A DNA stretch of 64,000 nucleotides from Xylanibacter ruminicola (GCF_900107775.1 NZ_FNRF01000001.1:868001-932000), one strand, 5' to 3'; shown: positions 34,385-44,998, counted from the first letter of the stretch. Program-made: numbers and translations. The notes: generated by a model not told the origin, from the sequence alone.

Positions 34385-35488
34385 TTACTTTCCTGCCAAC
34401 TTGATAACCTCCTTGGCAATGATGTCGGCAGAGTCGGGCAGGGCGAGCTTTAGAACATTCTCGCTCAGCGACTGCAGCTTCTGGGCATCGGCAACCGTCT
34501 TGATGGCCAGCTCCAACAGGGTGGCTGGTGCGTCGGCATCCTTCACGTAGATGGCTGCATCGCGGTTGGCCAGAGCCAGAGCGTTCTTGGTCTGGTGATC
34601 CTCGGCCACATTAGGACTTGGTACCAGGATAACGGGCTTGCCAATAAGACAGAACTCCGAGATACTGCTGGCGCCGGCACGACTGATAACCAGATCGGCG
34701 GCCTTGTAGGCAGCGCCCATATCGGTGATAAAGTCGGTTACCACTAGGTTGGGGATATCCTGTCCCTTCAAACGCTCGGCAATCTCAGCGCTGTAGTACT
34801 TACCGGTTTGCCAGATAAACTGGGCATCGGCAGCCTTTACCAGGTCGAGGTGCTGCAGCACGCTCTCGTTGACGGTGCGGGCACCAAGGCTACCACCTAC
34901 CAGCAGAATGGTTTTCTTGGTAGGATCGAGACCAAAGGTCTTGATGGCATCCTCGCGTGAAATCTTTGTGTCGAGCAGAGCCTGACGTACGGGATTTCCT
35001 GTAAGGATAATCTTGTCGGCAGGGAAGAAACGCTCCATTCCCTCGTAAGCCACACAGATCTTGGCGGCTTTCTTGGCCAACAGTTTGTTGGTAACACCTG
35101 CGTATGAGTTCTGTTCCTGAATCAAGCAGGGGATACCCATGGCGGCAGCCTTGTTAAGGGTAGGACCGCTGGCATAACCACCAACACCTACAGCTACCTG
35201 AGGCTTAAAATCCTTGATAATCTGCTTGGCCATACGCTGGCTCTTCCATATCTTGTACAGAACCTTAAAGTTCTTGAGTAAATTCTTTCTGTCGAAACCG
35301 CAGATAGGTAAACCTTTGATTTCGTAACCTGCAGCTGGCACGCGTTGCATCTCCATTCGTCCAAGGGCGCCAACAAACAGAATTTGGGCGTCGGGACGCA
35401 GTGCCTTCACGGCATTTGCTATTGAGACGGCTGGGAAAATATGTCCTCCAGTGCCTCCTCCGCTAATGATGACTCTTAGTTCTTCCAT
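34385..35488 (-). CDS. murG: UDP-GlcNAc transferase MurG (lipid II synthase)
   Basis: Peripheral inner-membrane glycosyltransferase converting lipid I to lipid II. 367 aa from the ATG at 35488; a frame extension to 35512 runs through a -7 promoter motif and is not preferred. The N-terminal GGGTGGHIFPA (10-20) and later VGVGGYASGPTLNKAA, LLVGGSLGARTVNESVL and VISRAGASSISEFCL are MurG hallmarks. Confidence 0.98.
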   Translation of the reverse strand: MEELRVIISGGGTGGHIFPAVSIANAVKALRPDAQILFVGALGRMEMQRVPAAGYEIKGLPICGFDRKNLLKNFKVLYKIWKSQRMAKQIIKDFKPQVAVGVGGYASGPTLNKAAAMGIPCLIQEQNSYAGVTNKLLAKKAAKICVAYEGMERFFPADKIILTGNPVRQALLDTKISREDAIKTFGLDPTKKTILLVGGSLGARTVNESVLQHLDLVKAADAQFIWQTGKYYSAEIAERLKGQDIPNLVVTDFITDMGAAYKAADLVISRAGASSISEFCLIGKPVILVPSPNVAEDHQTKNALALANRDAAIYVKDADAPATLLELAIKTVADAQKLQSLSENVLKLALPDSADIIAKEVIKLAGK

Positions 35489-35509
35489 ATGATATTTGCT
35501 TATTGCGTG

Positions 35510-35517
35510 CAAAATTA
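35510..35517 (-). promoter_or_regulatory. Possible internal promoter upstream of murG
   Basis: TAATTTTG followed by CACGC on the minus strand, in the gap between ftsW and murG, about 22 bases before the murG ATG. It would allow expression of murG-murC-ftsQAZ independently of mraZ. Confidence 0.45.
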
Positions 35518-35530
35518 CAAATTTAATTTC

Positions 35531-36769
35531 TTATTCTGCTATTTTTAACTCCCTTTTTTTCGCAGAACGGCTAACACTTAATATAACACCGATGTAGGCA
35601 CAGTTAATGATGGTAGATGTACCACCTTTACTGATGAGTGGAAGCGGCTGTCCGGTAACGGGTGCGATACCTACGGCTACCAGCATATTGAACGAGGCCT
35701 GGATGACTAACAGCAGGGCTAGACCCATGGCCAGGAAGGCTGGGAAATTGTTCTCGCAGCGACTGGCGATACGGGCGGTGCGGTATAGCAGCACAATGTA
35801 AAGGAATACTACTGCTGTGGCGCCTACAATACCTAACTCCTCGATGACAATAGCGAAGATAAAGTCGGAGAAGGCCTGTGACAGGAAGTCGCGCTCAACC
35901 GACTGACCAGGACCTTTACCGATGATGTTACTCGATACGATGGCAATGTTAGCGTGCGCCACCTGTGCATCCTTGTCGAGGTCGTACTGGTCCGGAGTAA
36001 TCTCCTCTTTGTTCGAGAATTTCTTGATACGTGATTTCCAGGTGTCGGCACGGTGCAGCAACTTCTCGATTTTACTCTTCTCCTTGGGGACAGTAACCAC
36101 CTGCTCGGTCTGGGCTTTATCTACGGCCACATTGGTATCGTTACCTACGGCCATGATGAGCAGCAAGCCTACCAAGGCCAAACCAATCACTATACCAGCC
36201 AGTTTTATCAGTTGCAGGGCGGGCACACGGCCGATGATCATCATGAGATATACGACCAAGCACAGCAGGGCTGCCGTCGACAGGTTCTCGACCATAATTA
36301 GGAAGGCGATGGGGACCACGATGCACAGGATGTACTTGAAGGCCTTTTTGTCGGCTCCGTTCTCGCGTTGCATAGCACTCAGAATCTGGGCTGTGGCCAG
36401 CACAATGGTGCCTTTGGCTATCTCGGACGGCTGGAACGTTAAGCCGAAGATATTAATCCATCGGCTGGCATCACCGGTTCGTTCACCAGCAGCCAGTACC
36501 CATAGCAGCAGTACTACGGTGATGATGAGTAAGAAAGGCGTCATCAGCTTGAAGTAACGGCACGGGATGTTAAGGGTAACTACCGCTACCACAGCACCCA
36601 ATATGATGGTGACGGTGTGGAACACGATAGGACCCATATAGTTCTGGCTCTTATACGTCAGGTTACTCGAGGCAGAGAATACCTCGACAATACTGATCAT
36701 ACAGAGGAAGAAGAATACCATCCAGATGACCTTGTCTCCTTTGAAGATGTTGCCTATTTTCTTGTTCAT
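35531..36769 (-). CDS. ftsW: FtsW, SEDS-family peptidoglycan glycosyltransferase
   Basis: Polytopic inner-membrane polymerase of septal peptidoglycan, 412 aa with about ten hydrophobic helices. Typical segments are TFQPSEIAKGTIVLATAQIL and the C-terminal GIAPVTGQPLPLISKGGTSTI. A hydrophilic insertion rich in Lys and Glu (about residues 215-255) lies before the VERDFLSQAFSDFIFAIVIEELGI block. Position in the dcw cluster favours FtsW over RodA. Confidence 0.96.
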   Translation of the reverse strand: MNKKIGNIFKGDKVIWMVFFFLCMISIVEVFSASSNLTYKSQNYMGPIVFHTVTIILGAVVAVVTLNIPCRYFKLMTPFLLIITVVLLLWVLAAGERTGDASRWINIFGLTFQPSEIAKGTIVLATAQILSAMQRENGADKKAFKYILCIVVPIAFLIMVENLSTAALLCLVVYLMMIIGRVPALQLIKLAGIVIGLALVGLLLIMAVGNDTNVAVDKAQTEQVVTVPKEKSKIEKLLHRADTWKSRIKKFSNKEEITPDQYDLDKDAQVAHANIAIVSSNIIGKGPGQSVERDFLSQAFSDFIFAIVIEELGIVGATAVVFLYIVLLYRTARIASRCENNFPAFLAMGLALLLVIQASFNMLVAVGIAPVTGQPLPLISKGGTSTIINCAYIGVILSVSRSAKKRELKIAE

Positions 36770-36772
36770 TCT

Positions 36773-38104
36773 TTACAGACTTCTTGCTATTGTCTTAAAC
36801 TGCTCGCCGCGATCCTCCATGTTCTTGAAGAGGTCGAACGAAGCACAGCAGGGGCTTAACAGTACGGTTTCGCCTGGCTTGGCCATCTCGTAGCAGGCCT
36901 CCATACACTCCTTCATAGAGTGGGTGTCGCGAACGGGAATGCCTAAGTTGTCGAAGTTATCGTGCAGTTTCTGGTTGTCGGCACCCAGGTACACAATACC
37001 CGAGCACTTCTCCTTAACCAGTGGTTTGATGGGCTCGTAATCGTTGCCCTTATCCTTACCACCGATAATGAGGATAACCTTGGTTTTCATAGCCTCGAGG
37101 GCATACCAACAGGCATCTACGTTGGTGGCCTTTGAGTCGTTGATATACTGCACACCACGAACGGTGCATACCTTTTCTAAACGGTGCTCAACACCAGGGA
37201 AGTCGCTCAGACTCTTGCGGATCTCTTCCTTCTTGATACCAGCAATGTCGGCAGCGATACCGGCAGCCAGCGAGTTGTAGATGTTGTGCTTACCCGTCAG
37301 ACTCAGACTCTCCTGCTCCATGTTGAATGGCTCGGGCTTCTCAATCTTATACTGGCCCTCCTCGATGTAACCAATCACGCCCTTCTCTTTCAGCTCAGAG
37401 AATGGGTACTGGATAGAGTGGATATCGTACTTCTCTAATTCGCGCTTGATGATGGGATCGTCGGCCCAGTAGATGAAGGCATCCTTATCTGTCTGGTTCT
37501 GGATGATACGCATCTTGGCATCTACATAGTTCTGCATCTCGAAGTTGTAACGATCCAGATGGTCGGGGGTGATATTCAGCAGAATAGCGATGTCGGCACG
37601 GAAATCGTACATATTGTCGAGCTGGAACGAGCTGAGCTCGATGATGTAGTATTCGTGTGGATCCTCGGCCACCTGCAGAGCCAGCGAGTTACCGATGTTA
37701 CCAGCCAGACCGGCATCGTAACCAGCCTCCTTAAAGATATGATAGATGAGCGAGGTAGTGGTGGTCTTACCGTTAGAACCTGTGATACAGATCATCTTTG
37801 AATCGGTATAGCGACCAGCAAACTCAATCTCGCTGATGATATGGATACCTTTGGCAATGATTTTCTGAATCATGGGAGCGGTATCGGGGATGCCTGGACT
37901 CTTGATGATTTCGTCGGCATTCAGAATCTTCTCCTCTGTGTGCTGACCCTCCTCCCACTCAATCTGGTGGTCGTCCAACTGTTTCTTGTACTTGTCGGCA
38001 ATCTTCGACATGTCTGATACAAACACATCGAAACCTTCTTTCTTTGCGAGAACAGCGGCTCCTGCGCCACTTTCTCCTGCTCCTAATATAACAATCCTTT
38101 TCAT
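36773..38104 (-). CDS. murD: UDP-N-acetylmuramoylalanine-D-glutamate ligase
   Basis: Cytosolic ligase adding D-Glu. 443 aa from the ATG at 38104 (MKRIVILGAGESGAGAA); a frame extension to 38215 lies inside mraY. ATP loop GSNGKTT at 109-115, then LELSSFQLDNMYDFRADIAILLNITPDHLDRY and the C-terminal LLSPCCASFDLFKNMEDRGEQF typical of MurD. It ends 3 bp before the ftsW start. Confidence 0.98.
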   Translation of the reverse strand: MKRIVILGAGESGAGAAVLAKKEGFDVFVSDMSKIADKYKKQLDDHQIEWEEGQHTEEKILNADEIIKSPGIPDTAPMIQKIIAKGIHIISEIEFAGRYTDSKMICITGSNGKTTTTSLIYHIFKEAGYDAGLAGNIGNSLALQVAEDPHEYYIIELSSFQLDNMYDFRADIAILLNITPDHLDRYNFEMQNYVDAKMRIIQNQTDKDAFIYWADDPIIKRELEKYDIHSIQYPFSELKEKGVIGYIEEGQYKIEKPEPFNMEQESLSLTGKHNIYNSLAAGIAADIAGIKKEEIRKSLSDFPGVEHRLEKVCTVRGVQYINDSKATNVDACWYALEAMKTKVILIIGGKDKGNDYEPIKPLVKEKCSGIVYLGADNQKLHDNFDNLGIPVRDTHSMKECMEACYEMAKPGETVLLSPCCASFDLFKNMEDRGEQFKTIARSL

Positions 38105-38112
38105 ATACTTGT

Positions 38113-39384
38113 TTAACGCATCTTTAATGTGATGATGGTGAGGGCGGCCAGAATAATCGAGGTGATCCAGAATCGGATAGTGATCTTCGACTCGTGGAAC
38201 GGACGATGAGGCCAACTCTTCAGAATATATCTACTTGTAGCATCGAGCTGTGTGTCGAGCTTACGGAAATTGTCGTGGATAGGTGTGGCACGGAATACGC
38301 GCACACGCTGACCCTTGCGTTTCATGAACTTGAACCACTGGGTCTGGATAATCACACTCAGACTCTCGACGAAGAAGATACCGCACAGGATAGGCAGCAG
38401 CAACTCCTTGTGGATGATGATGGCGGCTACACCGATGATACCACCGATGGTAAGCGAACCGGTATCGCCCATGAATACCTGAGCGGGATAGGCATTGTAC
38501 CACAGGAAACCAATCATGGCTCCGATGAATGCGCAGAGGAATACAACCAACTCCTCAGAGTGGGGGATATACATGATGTCGAAGTATGAGGCATAACCGA
38601 TGTGCGATGACACATAGGCCAGTATGCCTAACGCCACACCGACGATAGCTGAGTTTCCTGCACACATACCATCCATACCATCGTTGAGGTTGGCACCGTT
38701 TGATACGGCTGTAACGGCAAAGATGGTGATGAATACGAAGATGATCCAACCGGCAGCTACCTTGTACTTGCCGCAGAACGACATCACGTTAGAGTAGTTC
38801 AGGTTGTGATTCTTTATGAATGGGATGGTGGTCTGTAACGATTTTACAGCCTCCTTCTTATGCTTTACCACAATCTCCTGGTTCTGCTGACGGACGTTCA
38901 CATTCTCGCGAACCACTACATCGGGACTGAGCCAGAGTGTGAGACCAACGATGAAGCCGATACTTACCTGACCAACAATCTTATACTTACCTTTCAAGCC
39001 ATCCTTGTTGCGCTTGAAAATCTTGATATAGTCGTCGAGGAATCCCAGGAAACCTAACCATACGGTGGTGATAACCATCAGGATAAGATAGGTATTACGG
39101 ATTCGACCGAAGAGCAATACCGGGATGAGGATGCTCACGATGATGATGATACCACCCATGGTGGGCACACCCTTCTTCTCTACTCCGAATGGGTCGATAC
39201 TTGGATCGCGCTCGGTCTCAAAAATGCTGCGGCGCTTCATCCATTTAATAAACTTCTCACCAAACCATGCTGAAAGCAGCAGCGAGAGGATGAGCGTGAG
39301 CAGTGAGCGGAACGAAATGTACGCCCACATGTGTGATCCAGGTATATCGTACTGGTCGAGGAATCTGAACAGATAGTATAACAT
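38113..39384 (-). CDS. mraY: Phospho-MurNAc-pentapeptide translocase MraY
   Basis: Integral membrane enzyme forming lipid I on undecaprenyl phosphate. 423 aa, longer than most owing to a cytosolic/extramembrane insertion (about residues 150-200, VRENVNVRQQNQEIVVKHKK) common in Bacteroidetes. The motifs GVPTMGGIIII, DDYIKIFKRNKDGL, NGANLNDGMDGMCAGNSAI and AQVFMGDTGSLTIGG carry the catalytic Asp residues. It ends 8 bp before murD. Confidence 0.98.
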   Translation of the reverse strand: MLYYLFRFLDQYDIPGSHMWAYISFRSLLTLILSLLLSAWFGEKFIKWMKRRSIFETERDPSIDPFGVEKKGVPTMGGIIIIVSILIPVLLFGRIRNTYLILMVITTVWLGFLGFLDDYIKIFKRNKDGLKGKYKIVGQVSIGFIVGLTLWLSPDVVVRENVNVRQQNQEIVVKHKKEAVKSLQTTIPFIKNHNLNYSNVMSFCGKYKVAAGWIIFVFITIFAVTAVSNGANLNDGMDGMCAGNSAIVGVALGILAYVSSHIGYASYFDIMYIPHSEELVVFLCAFIGAMIGFLWYNAYPAQVFMGDTGSLTIGGIIGVAAIIIHKELLLPILCGIFFVESLSVIIQTQWFKFMKRKGQRVRVFRATPIHDNFRKLDTQLDATSRYILKSWPHRPFHESKITIRFWITSIILAALTIITLKMR

Positions 39385-39395
39385 TGTTGCTATTA

Positions 39396-40847
39396 TTATG
39401 AGTTAAAAATTTCCTTTACTACTTCCTTATCGTCAAAGTGGTGCTTGACACCTTTAATTTCCTGATAGTCTTCATGGCCCTTACCGGCAATCAGAATAAC
39501 GTCGCCCTTTTCGGCCAGCATGCAGGCGGTGCGGATAGCCTCGCGGCGATCAACAATGCTCACAACCTTCTTCATCTGCTTCTGGTCGAGACCTGCCAGC
39601 ATATCGTTGATGATATCCTGTGGTTCCTCAAAGCGTGGATTATCAGAGGTGATAATCACTTTGTCGCTCTGCTTAACGGCCTCCTGAGCCATGATGGGGC
39701 GCTTACCCTTATCACGGTTACCGCCAGCACCGCATACGGTGATGACCTTACCCTTGCCGTTCAGTACCTCGTGGATGGCATTGAGCACATTCTCCAAAGC
39801 ATCGGGGGTGTGGGCATAGTCAACAATGGCTGTATAGCCTTCGGGTGAGTGGATAGGCTCCAATCTTCCGTTCACGCTCTTCAACGTACTCATAATGAGT
39901 AGGATATCCTCGGGCTTCTTGCCTAGCATTACAGCTGCGCCGTAAACGGCCAACAAGTTGCTGACGTTGAATTTACCGATAAACTGCACGCCAACCTCCT
40001 TGCCGTTGATGTCGAGATACATACCCTCGAAGTGGCACTCGATGATCTTTGCCTTGAAATCGGCCATGGTGCGGGTAGAGTAGGTCTTTACGTTGGCCTT
40101 GCAGTTCTGTACCATCACCATGCCATTCTTGTCGTCGGCATTGGTAATGGCAAAGGCATCTTTCTCCAAACCATCGAAGAAAGCTTTCTTGGCATCACGG
40201 TAGTTCTCGAAGGTCTTGTGATAGTCCAAGTGGTCGCGTGTCAGGTTGGTGAACAAACCACCTGCAAACTTCAGTCCGCCGATACGCTTCTGAGCGATGG
40301 CATGACTCGAACACTCCATGAAGGCGTACTCGCAACCGGCATCAACCATCTGAGCCAGCAAGCGGTTCAGCTCGATGGGGTCGGGAGTAGTATGATCGGC
40401 TGGGATAGCCTCGTCCTCGATGTAGTTGCATACAGTTGACAGCAGACCGCACTTATGTCCGAACTTGCGGAACATATTATATAATAAGGTGGCGATGGTG
40501 GTCTTACCATTGGTACCTGTTACTCCAACCAGTTTGAGTTTGCGCGATGGGTCGCCATAGAACTGGGTGGCAACCTCGCCTACGCAGCTTTCGGTAGATT
40601 CAACTGCGATGTAGGTTACACCTGGCTCGCGTTTGTTAGGGAAATACTCGCAAAGTACGGCTACGGCACCTTGCTCGATAGCTTTTGGAATGAACTTGTG
40701 TCCATCGGTTACGGTGCCTGGGATGGCAACGAACAGATGACCAGCTTCAATGCGACGTGAATCGATATTCACACCCGTAATCTCTACATCAACATCGCCC
40801 AGCGTGTTGAGTACTTCTACATTCTTGAGCAGTTCATTTAACTTCAT
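39396..40847 (-). CDS. murE: UDP-MurNAc-tripeptide synthetase MurE (meso-DAP type)
   Basis: Ligase adding the third stem residue. 483 aa from the ATG at 40847 ([10 protein letters not shown]); a frame extension upstream would overlap ftsI. ATP loop GTNGKTT at 111-117. The substrate-selecting motif DNPR near residue 402 ([10 protein letters not shown]) indicates meso-diaminopimelate rather than lysine, consistent with Gram-negative Bacteroidetes peptidoglycan. Confidence 0.98.
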   Translation of the reverse strand: MKLNELLKNVEVLNTLGDVDVEITGVNIDSRRIEAGHLFVAIPGTVTDGHKFIPKAIEQGAVAVLCEYFPNKREPGVTYIAVESTESCVGEVATQFYGDPSRKLKLVGVTGTNGKTTIATLLYNMFRKFGHKCGLLSTVCNYIEDEAIPADHTTPDPIELNRLLAQMVDAGCEYAFMECSSHAIAQKRIGGLKFAGGLFTNLTRDHLDYHKTFENYRDAKKAFFDGLEKDAFAITNADDKNGMVMVQNCKANVKTYSTRTMADFKAKIIECHFEGMYLDINGKEVGVQFIGKFNVSNLLAVYGAAVMLGKKPEDILLIMSTLKSVNGRLEPIHSPEGYTAIVDYAHTPDALENVLNAIHEVLNGKGKVITVCGAGGNRDKGKRPIMAQEAVKQSDKVIITSDNPRFEEPQDIINDMLAGLDQKQMKKVVSIVDRREAIRTACMLAEKGDVILIAGKGHEDYQEIKGVKHHFDDKEVVKEIFNS

Positions 40848-40870
40848 ATGCTTATACCTTATTATATATA

Positions 40871-42994
40871 TTAATCTAAAATGAGTTCGCACACCATACC
40901 TTGCCTAACTGCAGTTCCGGCGTGGATACTTTGTGATTTAACTTTTCCTCTTCCTTTGATGCGTGCCTTAACGCGACGGCTCTCTAACAGATAAACGGCA
41001 TCTCTGGCACCCATGCCTGTTACATCGGGTACGGTATGCTTGCTGCCTTCGCGATAGTTGGCGCTGCTAGGAGCCGAAGCCTTGGTCTTAAGACTGGCCA
41101 ATACGTAGTTGGCAGCCTGGCTGTCACCCTTCTTAACTGCTGGTGTAAACGATGAGCGCGAATCGCGGGCATCATCCACGCTACGCTTCAGGCTCTGCGC
41201 CATTACACCTTCGGCAATATGGTGGAATACCACACCACTCATACCACCACCAGATGCGGGCAGGCCCGACTTCTTGAGGCATACGATACAGGTGTAACGT
41301 GGGTTGTCGGCAGGGAAGAAACCTGCGAAACTCAACCAGTAACGGGTAACGCCTGAGTGGTAACTACCAAACTGGTCGGCCACCTGGGCTGTACCTGTCT
41401 TACCTGCCACCTTGAATGATTTAGAGCCAGCCTTCTTACCCAGACCCTGACTAACCACGTGTTCCAGAATGGTCTGCATGGTCTTGATGGCCTGTGGCTT
41501 GGCAATGCGCTCTTTCAGCACGACTGGTTCGAACTCGCGAATCACCTCGCCGTTCTTCATCAGCTGCTTAACAAAGCGTGGCTGCATCATCTTGCCGTTG
41601 TTGGCTATCGCATTATAGAAAGCCACGGTGTTGATAGGTGCTATCTGGGTTTCGTAACCAATACTCATCCAGGGTAGGGTGGTCTTACTCCAGTACTTGG
41701 ATCTGTCGGTAGTCTTGGTATCCGGCATACGGATCATAGGGGTGTGATAACCCACCAAAGGCAACTTCAGGTCCTCGTGTATACCTATTCTATATAGACC
41801 CTCTACGTATTTCTTGGGGTTATGACCATAGTACTTGTCAATCAGGTAGCTTACGCCGATGTTCGAGCTCACCTCGAGAGCGCGTGCTACATTGATGGTG
41901 CCATAGCCGCCACGACGCCAGTTGTGATCCTTCATGGGACGACCGTGCATTTCCATCACACCACAGCCTGTTGGGATAGTCATTGTGGTGTCGATCACAC
42001 CATCGTCGAGGGCAACAAGGAACGAGGCTACCTTGAATACTGAACCTGGTTCACAACGGTAGCTGATGGCATTGTTCACCATCTCGTAATAGTTGCCGTC
42101 CAATCCACGGGTCATATTTACAATGGCTTTTACGTCGCCGGTCTTTACCTCCATCAGGATGGCTACGCCCATTTCGCCGTTAATCTCCTTCAGTTCATCT
42201 ACCAAGGCACGCTCGGCTAAATCCTGCATGCCTACATCGATGGTGGTTACTACATCTACACCATCCTCGGGCGACAGTACAGGGATGTCGAGGTACTTGC
42301 TCAGAATCTTACGACGATGCATCAAACCATTCTTACCACGGAGCAGGGTGTCTAATGAGAGCTCCAGACCATTCTTGGCGCTATCTTTAGCACCGTACAT
42401 CTCACCGATGGTACGCTGGGCCAAGGTGCCGAATGGCTTACGGCGTGAGTTGAAGGTTTCCCAGTGGAAACCGCCTTTATACAGTTTCTCTCTGAAGATG
42501 GGCAATTCGTGCACCTCGCAGAAAGTGTTGTAATCAATACGGCGAGGCCAGATAGCCCAGTGACGGGCACCTATGGTACCGTTCTTCATCACCTTACGCT
42601 TGCCTTCCAACAGATGCGCCTTGAATTCGGCTGCCGACTTCTGTGGGAAAATCTGGTTCAGTCCATAGCAGATGGTATCAATCTCGGCTGCCCAGATGGA
42701 GTCGCGATTGTGTACACCAGTAGAATCCTCGGCGCCAGCCTGGAAATCCATATATACCTTATACTCAGGAATGCTGCTGGCCATCAGCTGACCGTCGCAA
42801 CTCAGAATATTTCCACGATTAGGCTTCACGGTAACGCTATCGCGCTTCAGTCGCGAGGCCACCTGAGTCCAATAATCCTTCTTGGCAGTCATGATGTACA
42901 TGGCTTTGCCCACTACGGCAAAACCAATCAGCGTGAGTACTACTGCTATGACGAAGTAGCGCGGCATGACTTTATCGCTATTGAACTTACTCAT
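40871..42994 (-). CDS. ftsI: Division penicillin-binding protein FtsI (PBP3) with PASTA domain
   Basis: Septal transpeptidase, 707 aa. One N-terminal transmembrane helix (about 11-33), a dimerisation domain, then the transpeptidase: nucleophile Ser318 in [13 protein letters not shown] in [10 protein letters not shown] and KTG in [12 protein letters not shown]. The C-terminal 60 residues ([18 protein letters not shown]...) form one PASTA domain, as in other Bacteroidetes FtsI and in SpoVD-type proteins. It ends 23 bp before murE and starts 9 bp after ftsL. Confidence 0.96.
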   Translation of the reverse strand: MSKFNSDKVMPRYFVIAVVLTLIGFAVVGKAMYIMTAKKDYWTQVASRLKRDSVTVKPNRGNILSCDGQLMASSIPEYKVYMDFQAGAEDSTGVHNRDSIWAAEIDTICYGLNQIFPQKSAAEFKAHLLEGKRKVMKNGTIGARHWAIWPRRIDYNTFCEVHELPIFREKLYKGGFHWETFNSRRKPFGTLAQRTIGEMYGAKDSAKNGLELSLDTLLRGKNGLMHRRKILSKYLDIPVLSPEDGVDVVTTIDVGMQDLAERALVDELKEINGEMGVAILMEVKTGDVKAIVNMTRGLDGNYYEMVNNAISYRCEPGSVFKVASFLVALDDGVIDTTMTIPTGCGVMEMHGRPMKDHNWRRGGYGTINVARALEVSSNIGVSYLIDKYYGHNPKKYVEGLYRIGIHEDLKLPLVGYHTPMIRMPDTKTTDRSKYWSKTTLPWMSIGYETQIAPINTVAFYNAIANNGKMMQPRFVKQLMKNGEVIREFEPVVLKERIAKPQAIKTMQTILEHVVSQGLGKKAGSKSFKVAGKTGTAQVADQFGSYHSGVTRYWLSFAGFFPADNPRYTCIVCLKKSGLPASGGGMSGVVFHHIAEGVMAQSLKRSVDDARDSRSSFTPAVKKGDSQAANYVLASLKTKASAPSSANYREGSKHTVPDVTGMGARDAVYLLESRRVKARIKGRGKVKSQSIHAGTAVRQGMVCELILD

Positions 42995-43003
42995 CTCGTT
43001 TCT

Positions 43004-43441
43004 TTATTCTGGTACATTAATAATATAAGGTGGCTGGTCGGAAATGTGCAGCAGCGTATCTCTGTTCTGCTTCAATGCCTCCAGCACATGACTCTCACGG
43101 CATTTTTCTGTCAGGGTACTTGAACTCGACAAAGCCTTGTATTTGGCATGCAGCAGTTCTTTCTCCAGTTTATCGATGGCAATCAGATCCTGCTGACACT
43201 GGTATCTGGAAGCCACATAGATGATGGTGAACAATACCATGAGTACAATCAGCCAAATCTGGCGGCGCACCATGTCGGCTGTCAGAAAGTCGCCACCAAG
43301 AATAGTCCTCAGATTCAGGGATGGGGTGAGCTTGGGGTCTTCCTCCTTCACCTTTTCCTTAATCTTCTGGATGGTTTTCTTGGCATGCTCTTTTACGTCG
43401 GCAGCCTCAACCAACAGTTCAATTTCTTCTTTGTTCTCCAT
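43004..43441 (-). CDS. ftsL: FtsL-like division protein
   Basis: Small bitopic protein of 145 aa between rsmH and ftsI, the FtsL position. It has a charged cytoplasmic N-terminus (about 1-70), one hydrophobic helix (QIWLIVLMVLFTIIYVASRY, about 72-91) and a periplasmic helical segment with heptad-like pattern (IDKLEKELLHAKYKAL). The family is very divergent, so identity rests on position, size and topology. Confidence 0.85.
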   Translation of the reverse strand: MENKEEIELLVEAADVKEHAKKTIQKIKEKVKEEDPKLTPSLNLRTILGGDFLTADMVRRQIWLIVLMVLFTIIYVASRYQCQQDLIAIDKLEKELLHAKYKALSSSSTLTEKCRESHVLEALKQNRDTLLHISDQPPYIINVPE

Positions 43442-43449
43442 CTCCTCTC

Positions 43450-44364
43450 TTATATTTTCTCTGCTATTCTCAATTTGGCGCTACGGCTACGAGGGTTCTG
43501 TTGCAGCTCCTCGTCGCTGGGCACAATCACCTTGTTGTTTATCAGGCGGAAAGGCGTCTCGATCCGACCGAAGAAGTCTTGCTTAATCTTACCTTCTACG
43601 TTGCCTGCTTTCATCATGTTCTTCACAATACGGTCCTCCAGCGAGTGGTAGGTGATGACCGACAGACGTCCGCCCTCGCCAAGCAGGTCCTTGGCGCCAT
43701 TCAGCATCTCCTTCAGGGTATCCATCTCGTGATTCACCTCTATACGGAGGGCCTGGAACATCTTGGCCATCTCTTTCTTCTCGCGTTCGCGCTGGAAGAG
43801 CTTCTCGGTGGCGCTCATCAGGTCGCCAGTAGTCTCCATCTTCTTCTCATTGCGTGTCTTGGCAATGATAGATGCTATCTTGCGGGCATTCTTCAGCTCA
43901 CCATAGATATAGAAGATGTCGGCCAACTGCTCCTCATCGTAGGTATTGAGAATATCGGCAGCGGTAGCTCCGGCACGTTTGTTCATGCGCATATCCAATG
44001 GGGCGTCGAATCGGAATGAGAAACCACGTGTTTCATCATCAAAGTGATGGCTCGATACACCTAAGTCGGCCAGCAAACCGTCGATATGGTCCACGCCGTA
44101 ATAGCGCATCCAGTTCTTCAGATATCTGAAGTTGCTGCGTACAAACGTAAAGCGATCGTCGTTTACAATGTTTTTCTCGGCATCTGGATCCTGATCAAAA
44201 CTATATAAATGTGCCTTTTTATCGAGTCGGCGCAGTATCTCTTTACTGTGGCCGCCACCGCCAAAGGTAACGTCTACGTAAATGCCGCCAGACTTGATGG
44301 CAAGTCCGTCGATGCTCTCATGGAGAAGCACGGGTACATGGTATGTTTCAGCTGTGGTTATCAT
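43450..44364 (-). CDS. rsmH: 16S rRNA (cytosine-1402-N4)-methyltransferase RsmH
   Basis: SAM-dependent methyltransferase (MraW), 304 aa. The motifs YHVPVLLHESIDGL, YVDVTFGGGGHSKEIL (SAM loop, about 30-45), GLLADLGVSSHHFDD and the C-terminal SYHSLEDRIVKNMM are diagnostic. The ATG overlaps the mraZ stop (ATGA), so translation is coupled. Confidence 0.98.
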   Translation of the reverse strand: MITTAETYHVPVLLHESIDGLAIKSGGIYVDVTFGGGGHSKEILRRLDKKAHLYSFDQDPDAEKNIVNDDRFTFVRSNFRYLKNWMRYYGVDHIDGLLADLGVSSHHFDDETRGFSFRFDAPLDMRMNKRAGATAADILNTYDEEQLADIFYIYGELKNARKIASIIAKTRNEKKMETTGDLMSATEKLFQREREKKEMAKMFQALRIEVNHEMDTLKEMLNGAKDLLGEGGRLSVITYHSLEDRIVKNMMKAGNVEGKIKQDFFGRIETPFRLINNKVIVPSDEELQQNPRSRSAKLRIAEKI

Positions 44365-44816
44365 AAAGCCTCACAGTTATTCATAATGTTCTCAAATTCA
44401 ATCCCAAATTCTTCTTCGGTTTTCAGCGTCTGCTTCAATCGCTCTGGTGCCCACATCTCGATGGTGTTGTCCATGCCGATAAACTGGATGTCTTGATCAA
44501 TCTCGGCAACCTTCAGCAGGCGCTTTGAGATGAGGAATCGGCCATTGCCATCAAGCGTTACAACTTCTGCCTCCGATACAAACTGTCTGAACATCTGCTG
44601 GTGGGTGTGCTTCCATGGGTGAAGTTGCGACTTCAAAAGGTCGAGGCGCTCATTCCATACGCTTTCAGGATAGAGCACTAAGCAATTCTGGAAGACGTCC
44701 TTTCTGAGTACCAGGTTTTCCTCGCCAGATGCCTGAAGCACCTTGCGGAAAATAGCTGGCAGGAATGCTCTTCCCTTAGCGTCGATCTTAGCCTCTATAT
44801 TACCTATAAAACGCAT
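44361..44816 (-). CDS. mraZ: Transcriptional regulator MraZ
   Basis: DNA-binding regulator of the dcw operon, 151 aa with two SpoVT/AbrB-like halves: MRFIGNIEAKIDAKGRAFLPAIFRK at the N-terminus and AEVVTLDGNGRFLISKRLLKVAEI in the second half. In E. coli MraZ binds direct GTGGG repeats spaced 10 bp apart at its own promoter; the same arrangement is present here (44863-44887). It is first in the cluster. Confidence 0.97.
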   Translation of the reverse strand: MRFIGNIEAKIDAKGRAFLPAIFRKVLQASGEENLVLRKDVFQNCLVLYPESVWNERLDLLKSQLHPWKHTHQQMFRQFVSEAEVVTLDGNGRFLISKRLLKVAEIDQDIQFIGMDNTIEMWAPERLKQTLKTEEEFGIEFENIMNNCEAL

Positions 44817-44844
44817 GCGTACATATTTAATAATAAATTTGCCG

Positions 44845-44852
44845 CAAAGTTA
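44845..44852 (-). promoter_or_regulatory. -7 promoter motif for the dcw cluster (mraZ)
   Basis: TAACTTTG followed by CGGCA on the minus strand, about 28 bases before the mraZ ATG. It lies 10 bp downstream of the MraZ-type repeats. Confidence 0.65.
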
Positions 44853-44862
44853 CTCATTTTTC

Positions 44863-44887
44863 CCCACTCTACACCACAATTCCCCAC
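44863..44887 (-). promoter_or_regulatory. MraZ box: three GTGGG-like repeats with 10 bp period
   Basis: On the minus strand GTGGG, GTGGT and GTGGG are separated by exactly 5 bases each (plus-strand complements at 44883-44887, 44873-44877 and 44863-44867). This is the repeat-N5 layout described for MraZ operators. Their place over the spacer and -33 region predicts autorepression by blocking RNA polymerase. Confidence 0.7.
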
Positions 44888-44998
44888 TTTTTTTCAAATT
44901 TAACCTTTTTTTGATGATTTTACCCCCTCTCGTGTCCTAAATACATTTAAAAACTAAGTTTTTTCTGCATTTTTTGCTCATTATTCAAAGAAATGTGC

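Noticed and set aside
38105..38215. N-terminal extension of MurD
   Set aside because: It lies within mraY and precedes the conserved MKRIVILGAGESG start.
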